Source of the DNA: Candidatus Shapirobacteria bacterium UBA2283
GTDB lineage: Bacteria; Patescibacteriota; Microgenomatia; UBA12405
Length of the DNA: 10,274 nucleotides
Reading direction: 5' to 3'
Assembly (NCBI GenBank): GCA_002345725.1
Contig: DDWP01000062.1
Span: 1-10,274, forward strand
The notes under the pieces were generated by a model. That model did not search any database. It had not been told where the DNA came from and saw nothing but the letters and a program-made list of their open reading frames with translations. Position numbers and translations under genes: made by a program. Shown one piece after another: positions 6,593 to 10,274 of this stretch (position 1 is its first letter; the number at the start of each line of letters is the position of its first letter).

Positions 6593-7823
6593 AATAATTT
6601 GCGCCATCGACATTGGGACATCAAAAGTAACTACCATCGTTGGTCAACACTTTGAAATCGAAGACCGATTTAATGTCGTCGCCGTTTCTTCAATTCCTGC
6701 CCTAGGCTTCAAGAAAGGACAGATAATCAACCTTGATCAAGCTACTCAAACAATCACCCAAAGCTTAGAATCAGCCGAAAGAATGGCTGGTTTTCAAATA
6801 AAGAATGCCGCAGTCTCTATCTGCTCACCACACATAGAATCTATTAATTCACATGGAGTCGTAGCCATCAGCACTCCAAACGGAGAAATTACTCAGACAG
6901 ATATTAACCGAGTTATGGAAGCTTCCGAGGCCATTTCTCTTCCCGCAGGTAAAGAAATAATCCACTCCATCCCCCGACGATATTCTGTCGATGGACAAGA
7001 GGGTGTAGTCGACCCTATCAGCATGAATGGCATTCGTCTCGAACTAGAGTCACACCTTATCCTTGCCAGTAGTCCCAGCCTCAAAAATTTACAAAAGTGT
7101 CTCGATGATGTTGGCATAAAAGTAGAATCACTAGTTTATTCTGGACTGGCCACTGCCCAGGCCGCCTTAACTAATACCGAAAAAGAGCTTGGTGTCGCTG
7201 TCGTCGATATTGGCGGAAGCGTTACCTCTCTAACCATATATACCGAAGGTTCACCAGTATTTTCAAGCGTACTTCCTATTGGTGGCAACAGCGTTACCAA
7301 CGATATGGCCATAGGCTTACGCCTATCTCTCGAAGATGCAGACAAAGTCAAATTAAAGTTAACCAAGGTCACCGAATCCAAGAAATACGAAGACGAGATC
7401 GATCTTTCACAATTTGGAGTCTTAGCTGAAGAAAAGCACAAAATATCTCTACAAACTGCTATCAACGGTATTATCAAACCCAGACTAGAGGAGATATTCT
7501 CCCTAGTTTTCGACCAAATCGAAAACAGCGGATTTTCCAGCCTTATTCCAGCTGGAGTTGTCCTAACTGGCGGGGGAGCCATGACTATTAATGCCAAAGA
7601 TATTTGTAGTAAAATCATTCCTCTCCCAATCAGAGTTGCCAGCCCTCCAAAGCTAGGTGGCATTGTCGATGATATTCTCAATCCAAGCTTCACTAGCGTC
7701 ATTGGCCTCTTGATGTATAATCTGGAACATAGTAAAAACGGATCCAACACCAAAAAATCAAAGGCTTCCTTTGAAGGTTTATTTGGAAAAATTAAAAATC
7801 TCCTCGAACCACTACTGCCATAA
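6579..7823 (+). CDS. ftsA: Cell division protein FtsA
   Basis: FtsA is an actin-family ATPase that tethers FtsZ filaments to the membrane and recruits later division proteins. The 414-residue length is normal. Visible parts are phosphate-1 AIDIGTSKVTT (9-19), the FtsA-specific 1C domain (roughly 85-165), phosphate-2 VVDIGGSVTSL (208-218), adenosine motif GVVLTGGGAMT (326-336), and a C-terminal amphipathic helix EGLFGKIKNLLEPLL (399-413), which matches the membrane-targeting sequence. A flexible Asn/Ser/Lys linker (385-397) precedes that helix. The ATG at 6579 overlaps the FtsQ-like gene by 14 nt and has no Shine-Dalgarno sequence. MreB and DnaK are excluded by the 1C region, the membrane helix and the ftsZ neighbour. 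Confidence 0.95.
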   Translation: MQHSKIICAIDIGTSKVTTIVGQHFEIEDRFNVVAVSSIPALGFKKGQIINLDQATQTITQSLESAERMAGFQIKNAAVSICSPHIESINSHGVVAISTPNGEITQTDINRVMEASEAISLPAGKEIIHSIPRRYSVDGQEGVVDPISMNGIRLELESHLILASSPSLKNLQKCLDDVGIKVESLVYSGLATAQAALTNTEKELGVAVVDIGGSVTSLTIYTEGSPVFSSVLPIGGNSVTNDMAIGLRLSLEDADKVKLKLTKVTESKKYEDEIDLSQFGVLAEEKHKISLQTAINGIIKPRLEEIFSLVFDQIENSGFSSLIPAGVVLTGGGAMTINAKDICSKIIPLPIRVASPPKLGGIVDDILNPSFTSVIGLLMYNLEHSKNGSNTKKSKASFEGLFGKIKNLLEPLLP

Positions 7824-7843
7824 TTATTTTATAAATACTTTAA

Positions 7844-7874
7844 ATTCGTAATTCGTAATTTGAAATTCGTAATT
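7844..7874. repeat. Three copies of ATTCGTAATT between ftsA and ftsZ
   Basis: The 58-nt ftsA-ftsZ gap (7824-7881) contains ATTCGTAATT at 7844-7853, 7851-7860 (sharing ATT with the first) and 7865-7874, separated by TGAA. Interleaved AATTCG and TTGAAATT words give it partial dyad symmetry. I recall such ATTCGTAATT/GAAATTC tracts as common between genes of CPR and other candidate-phylum genomes, with no known function. They could mark the ftsZ leader or be neutral repeats. Confidence 0.7.
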
Positions 7875-7881
7875 AAAACAA

Positions 7882-9003
7882 ATGGGATTAATAAAAAACT
7901 TAACTGGACAGTTCGCTAGGCTAAAAGTAATCGGCGTTGGTGGTGGCGGTAATAACGCGGTTAACTCCATGATCACCGAGGACAATATTAAAGGTGTCGA
8001 TTTTATTGCCATCAACACTGACTCTCAAGCACTTCTCAATTCACTCGCTCCAATCAAAATCCAAATTGGTGAAAAACTTACCAAAGGCCTCGGAGCTGGT
8101 GGCAATCCCCAAGTCGGAGCCGAAGCTGCCCGAGAATCAGCCGAAAGGATAAAAGAAGCCCTCGAGGGCACAGATATGGTCTTTATTACGGGGGGTATGG
8201 GTGGTGGAACATGTACCGGCGCTGCTCCAGTTATTGCTGAAATTGCCAAAAAAGAAATAGGTGCCCTAACTATCGCCGTCGTCACCAAACCATTCCTCTT
8301 TGAAGGTACTCGTCGTATGACTAATGCTGAAGAAGGCATTTCCCAACTCAAAGATAATGTAGACACCCTGATCGTCATTCCCAACCAAAAGGTCATGGAG
8401 ATAGTCAACGACAAAGCCACCCTAATCGAAGCTTTCAAAATCGCCGACTCAGTTCTCGATAAAGGTACCAAGGCCATCGCCGACCTTATCACTACTCCAG
8501 GATTAATTAATCTTGATTTTGCCGATATAAAAACCGTTATGAGCAATGCCGGCTCAGCTCTCATGGGAGTAGGGGAAGCAGAAGGAGAAGGTAAAGCTCA
8601 AAAAGCTGTCCAAGCTGCTATTGATTCACCTCTAGTCGAAATCAATATTGATGGTGCTCGCGGAGTACTTATCAATATTACTGGTGGGCCTGACCTGACC
8701 ATGTCTGAGATCGAAGATGCCGCCAAAACCATTACTGATCTATGTGCTCCTGATGCCAACATAATTTTTGGTGCCACAATTGACAAGGAACTTTCGGGTA
8801 AAATTAAAGTTAGTGTCATTGCCACCGGTTTTGACCCGAATCGTCAACGATTAATGCAATCTAGTAGAAAACAAAACGTAACCACCTCAGAACCGGTAAC
8901 TAGCAAAGACTTTCAAGATATACTTGGTGATAAGGAAATCCCCATCGGCCTCGATATCAGTGACGAACTCGACATCCCCGCCTTCCTCCGCAAGAATAAA
9001 TAG
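7882..9003 (+). CDS. ftsZ: Cell division GTPase FtsZ
   Basis: FtsZ is the tubulin-like GTPase that forms the Z ring at midcell. It has 373 residues. GTP-binding and assembly motifs are VIGVGGGGNNAVN (16-28), AINTDSQAL (43-51), signature GMGGGTCTG (105-113), PFLFEGTRR (137-145) and T7 loop NLDFADIKTVM (210-220) with the catalytic Asp pair 212 and 215. The C-terminal peptide LDIPAFLRKNK (363-373) is the docking site for FtsA and other partners and fits the FtsA encoded upstream. The linker between the globular core and that peptide is only about 40 residues. The fourth glycine of the usual GGGTGTG signature is Cys111. ATG at 7882 is used with no Shine-Dalgarno site, and a repeat-bearing 58-nt gap precedes it. 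Confidence 0.97.
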   Translation: MGLIKNLTGQFARLKVIGVGGGGNNAVNSMITEDNIKGVDFIAINTDSQALLNSLAPIKIQIGEKLTKGLGAGGNPQVGAEAARESAERIKEALEGTDMVFITGGMGGGTCTGAAPVIAEIAKKEIGALTIAVVTKPFLFEGTRRMTNAEEGISQLKDNVDTLIVIPNQKVMEIVNDKATLIEAFKIADSVLDKGTKAIADLITTPGLINLDFADIKTVMSNAGSALMGVGEAEGEGKAQKAVQAAIDSPLVEINIDGARGVLINITGGPDLTMSEIEDAAKTITDLCAPDANIIFGATIDKELSGKIKVSVIATGFDPNRQRLMQSSRKQNVTTSEPVTSKDFQDILGDKEIPIGLDISDELDIPAFLRKNK

Positions 9004-9010
9004 ATTAATA

Positions 9011-9016
9011 TATAAA
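9011..9016 (+). promoter_or_regulatory. Candidate -10 hexamer (TATAAA) just upstream of the 9023 start
   Basis: The 19-nt gap after ftsZ is entirely A/T except for one G in the ATTAATATATAAAATAATT surroundings. TATAAA sits 6 nt before the ATG, so a transcript from it would be almost leaderless. No -35 match is seen. Read-through from ftsZ is an equally good explanation. Confidence 0.2.
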
Positions 9017-9022
9017 ATAATT

Positions 9023-9565
9023 ATGACCATCAGACAACCACAAGAAATACTTGGACTAGATTATCAAAAAATTTTAGAACCGACAGTTGACGAAAAACTT
9101 TCACAAATTATAGAGATCATGCAAAATGAGGCAAGTAGGCTAAAAGCAGTTTACACAAAAACATCAAAACCAATCATCGATGAAGCAACAGCAATATTAA
9201 AACCAGATGAAAGAGAAGTATTTAACGGAACTTTAAATACATATATTAATATAAGATCAAAGACTAGCGGATTACACCTCCAAAATGCCTGGAATCATAA
9301 TTTAGAAGGTCAAACAGAAGTCGCAAGACAAGATTTAGAAACATTCACTAACGTTCTTGAATGGTTAGAGCCAGAGTTGAGTGACCCACAACAAGTTTTG
9401 CATGGATTAGAACAAAGAATACAAGAAGAAACACAAAGGGCGACAGCCACTCAAGGACAACTAACACATCCAACATCCACTAAATCAGATAAAGAAGTTG
9501 AACTAGGTAAAATACTCAACATAACCCAACGAGTGATCGGCAATTTACCCCAAACAACAAACTGA
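9023..9565 (+). CDS. Hypothetical helical protein encoded downstream of ftsZ
   Basis: I do not recognise this protein. ATG at 9023, 19 nt after the ftsZ stop, gives 180 residues. An in-frame ATG at 8924 would lie inside ftsZ and is rejected. The sequence is hydrophilic, has no cysteine, signal peptide or membrane segment, and looks mostly alpha-helical. It opens with EILGLDYQKILEPTVDEKL and contains acidic and Gln-rich stretches (about 95-145) that could form amphipathic helices, then a Thr/Ser-rich linker (about 141-154) and a final short helix. Codon use differs from the upstream genes: ACA, GCA, AGA, CAA and GAA dominate instead of ACC, GCC and ATC, and G is about as common as C on the coding strand. 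It may be co-transcribed with ftsZ or be an independent accessory gene. Function is unknown. Confidence 0.7.
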   Translation: MTIRQPQEILGLDYQKILEPTVDEKLSQIIEIMQNEASRLKAVYTKTSKPIIDEATAILKPDEREVFNGTLNTYINIRSKTSGLHLQNAWNHNLEGQTEVARQDLETFTNVLEWLEPELSDPQQVLHGLEQRIQEETQRATATQGQLTHPTSTKSDKEVELGKILNITQRVIGNLPQTTN

Positions 9566-9598
9566 GACTATCTTGTATCGAGATGTTTAAAGAAATTC

Positions 9599-9664
9599 GC
9601 GAGGGGTAGGTGTACATATGTGCGTGTGGGCGGCCTTTTGGGCCACCCACCACTTCCCCCTCGC
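9599..9664. terminator. Long GC-rich imperfect hairpin between convergent genes
   Basis: Bases 9599-9612 pair with 9651-9664 (14 positions, one mismatch and one G-U). Bases 9626-9635 pair with 9641-9650 (one C-A mismatch) around a TTTTG loop. A 13-nt bulge (9613-9625) on the left arm contains the palindrome ACATATGT. The hairpin lies between the stop of the plus-strand gene at 9565 and the stop of the minus-strand lipoprotein gene at 9673, which suits a bidirectional terminator. The nearest plus-strand T run (9679-9686) is 14 nt beyond the stem, so it is not a textbook intrinsic terminator. A structured RNA or repeat element is an alternative. Confidence 0.55.
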
Positions 9665-9672
9665 ACATCGTA

Positions 9673-10158
9673 CTATTCTTTTTTTTCTATAACTGTCACC
9701 GTCAACGGAATCGACAGTGTTTCTGCAGGATGATAATCAATCCCAATTTCAACAACAACATTTATTTGATATGTGCCCGGCTCCAACGAAACTGGAGCAT
9801 ATATCCCAAATTTTTTAGAGCCAGTACCTGCCCCATACAAAAGTCCATCGCTACAAACCGAAATCCCGTTCATAGGATTATTCGAGTTCATGGGCAAAAA
9901 ATTGAATTTCAGGTCGTCAACGAACGCTTCCAGCTCCACAACAGGTGACGAACACTCTCCCTGAGCAACTTCGATTTCAGTCAATGAAAGAGATAACTTT
10001 CCTCTTTCACCAACCATCTCAGGCAGTTTTGGGGTCAGTATGGGAGTGGGCTCAATTGTCGGTGCAACCGTCAGCTCAACAGCAGGAATAACGGGGGACT
10101 CGGCAGGACCGCAAGCCGAAAGGGCCAACAACAACAAAACAATCAACAACTTTTTCAT
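9673..10158 (-). CDS. Small secreted lipoprotein with beta-rich domain
   Basis: The 161-residue protein begins MKKLLIVLLLLALSAC, a signal peptide with lipobox LSAC and Cys16 as the likely lipidated residue, so it should be anchored on the outer face of the membrane. A Pro/Thr-rich spacer follows (17-47), then a domain of about 110 residues whose alternating pattern suggests a beta-sandwich. It has two cysteines (69 and 102) that could form a disulfide and ends near LEPGTYQINVVVEIG and LTVTVIEKKE, reminiscent of Ig-like folds. No enzyme motif is visible. The start is set by a strong Shine-Dalgarno AAGGAG 8 nt upstream, unlike every other gene here. Base composition is richer in G+C than in the dcw genes, in places around half. 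It is convergent with the 9023 gene; a role at the cell surface is inferred only from its export signal. Confidence 0.85.
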   Translation of the reverse strand: MKKLLIVLLLLALSACGPAESPVIPAVELTVAPTIEPTPILTPKLPEMVGERGKLSLSLTEIEVAQGECSSPVVELEAFVDDLKFNFLPMNSNNPMNGISVCSDGLLYGAGTGSKKFGIYAPVSLEPGTYQINVVVEIGIDYHPAETLSIPLTVTVIEKKE

Positions 10159-10166
10159 TTCCGTTT

Positions 10167-10172
10167 CTCCTT
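10167..10172 (-). promoter_or_regulatory. Strong Shine-Dalgarno site AAGGAG for the lipoprotein gene
   Basis: On the minus strand AAGGAG lies 8 nt before ATG at 10158-10156. The spacing is ideal and fixes the start. None of the plus-strand genes in the window has a comparable site. Confidence 0.8.
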
Positions 10173-10232
10173 GGCACTTAATTGTGCCGGCTATATAAGA
10201 TCAAAATTGATCCTATGTTTACCGGCACAATT
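10173..10232 (-). promoter_or_regulatory. Nested inverted repeats upstream of the lipoprotein gene
   Basis: AATTGTGCCGG (10180-10190) and CCGGCACAATT (10222-10232) form a perfect 11-bp inverted repeat with a 31-nt spacer. Inside the spacer GATCAA/TTGATC (10199-10212) forms a second, smaller one. A third short arm, GGCAC at 10173-10177, can pair with GTGCC at 10184-10188, competing with the large stem, and directly abuts the Shine-Dalgarno site in the minus-strand transcript. The layout fits an operator for a dimeric regulator or a leader that can switch between two pairings. A weak -10-like TTATAT reads on the minus strand within the spacer (about 10193-10198). Function is inferred. Confidence 0.5.
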
Positions 10233-10274
10233 TATTAAAAAAATAGCATGATGATTTTAAAGAACTGTACCTAA

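Noticed and set aside
7136..7753. A 205-codon minus-strand open frame opposite ftsA
   Set aside because: It is antisense to a fully conserved FtsA with all motifs, and its product has no recognisable domain. It is explained by codon bias of the sense strand.
7824..8018. A 64-codon minus-strand frame running through the ftsA-ftsZ gap
   Set aside because: Its tail is simply the ATTCGTAATT repeat read as Asn-Tyr-Glu-Phe units, and the rest is antisense to ftsZ.
8025..8564. A 179-codon minus-strand open frame opposite ftsZ
   Set aside because: It is the reverse of the conserved FtsZ core. Composition rich in Ser, Ala, Pro and Ile is typical of an antisense shadow.
8924..9022. Upstream ATG extension of the 9023 gene into ftsZ
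   Set aside because: The extension overlaps the conserved FtsZ C-terminal peptide in another frame, and its composition differs from the rest of the protein.
9679..9686. T8 run as the tail of a plus-strand intrinsic terminator
   Set aside because: It is 14 nt from the hairpin and is coding sequence for the Lys-Lys-Glu end of the lipoprotein on the minus strand.
9610..9964. Plus-strand open frames opposite the lipoprotein gene
   Set aside because: The minus strand has a signal peptide, lipobox and Shine-Dalgarno site. The plus-strand products have no such support and one runs through the hairpin.

Overview
The window is an AT-rich stretch from what looks like a Candidate Phyla Radiation (Patescibacteria) genome, most plausibly a Microgenomates-type lineage. 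That placement is an inference. It rests on the compact proteins, back-to-back and overlapping genes, a reduced FtsQ-like protein, degenerate motifs in otherwise recognisable Mur enzymes, and near absence of Shine-Dalgarno sites in front of the cell-wall and division genes. TAA, TAG and TGA are all used as ordinary stops, so nothing suggests a reassigned code.

Positions 1-9003 are a division and cell wall (dcw) cluster, nearly all on the plus strand: the 3' part of a MurC/Mpl-type Mur ligase, mraY, an NlpC/P60-like cysteine peptidase, a fold-type II PLP enzyme, an ATP-grasp ligase, ftsW, murG, a short ftsQ-like gene, ftsA and ftsZ. Most junctions overlap (4-nt ATGA overlaps, a 19-nt overlap, and an 83-nt ftsW/murG overlap), which suggests coupled translation. 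MraY and MurG build lipid I and lipid II, FtsW is the SEDS glycosyltransferase of the septum, and FtsQ, FtsA and FtsZ form the division scaffold.

The unusual part is 1656-4158. A peptidase, a PLP enzyme and an ATP-grasp ligase sit between mraY and ftsW. On the opposite strand at 2128-2295 lies a 55-codon gene that is easy to overlook. It encodes a zinc-ribbon protein closely resembling LysW, the amino-group carrier protein of lysine/arginine biosynthesis, but without the usual C-terminal EDWGE tail. Carrier-like protein, ATP-grasp ligase, PLP enzyme and peptidase together could form an uncharacterised amino-acid or peptide-modifying module linked to peptidoglycan precursor synthesis. This is a hypothesis from gene content and proximity.

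After ftsZ the character changes. A 180-codon plus-strand gene of unknown function (9023-9565) has purine-rich, A-ending codons, unlike the C-rich dcw genes. A long GC-rich imperfect hairpin (9599-9664) separates it from a convergent minus-strand gene for a small lipoprotein (9673-10158). That lipoprotein gene is the only one here with a strong Shine-Dalgarno site. Its upstream region (10173-10232) holds nested inverted repeats with two mutually exclusive pairings next to the ribosome binding site. No tRNA, rRNA, CRISPR array, transposase or phage gene was seen.
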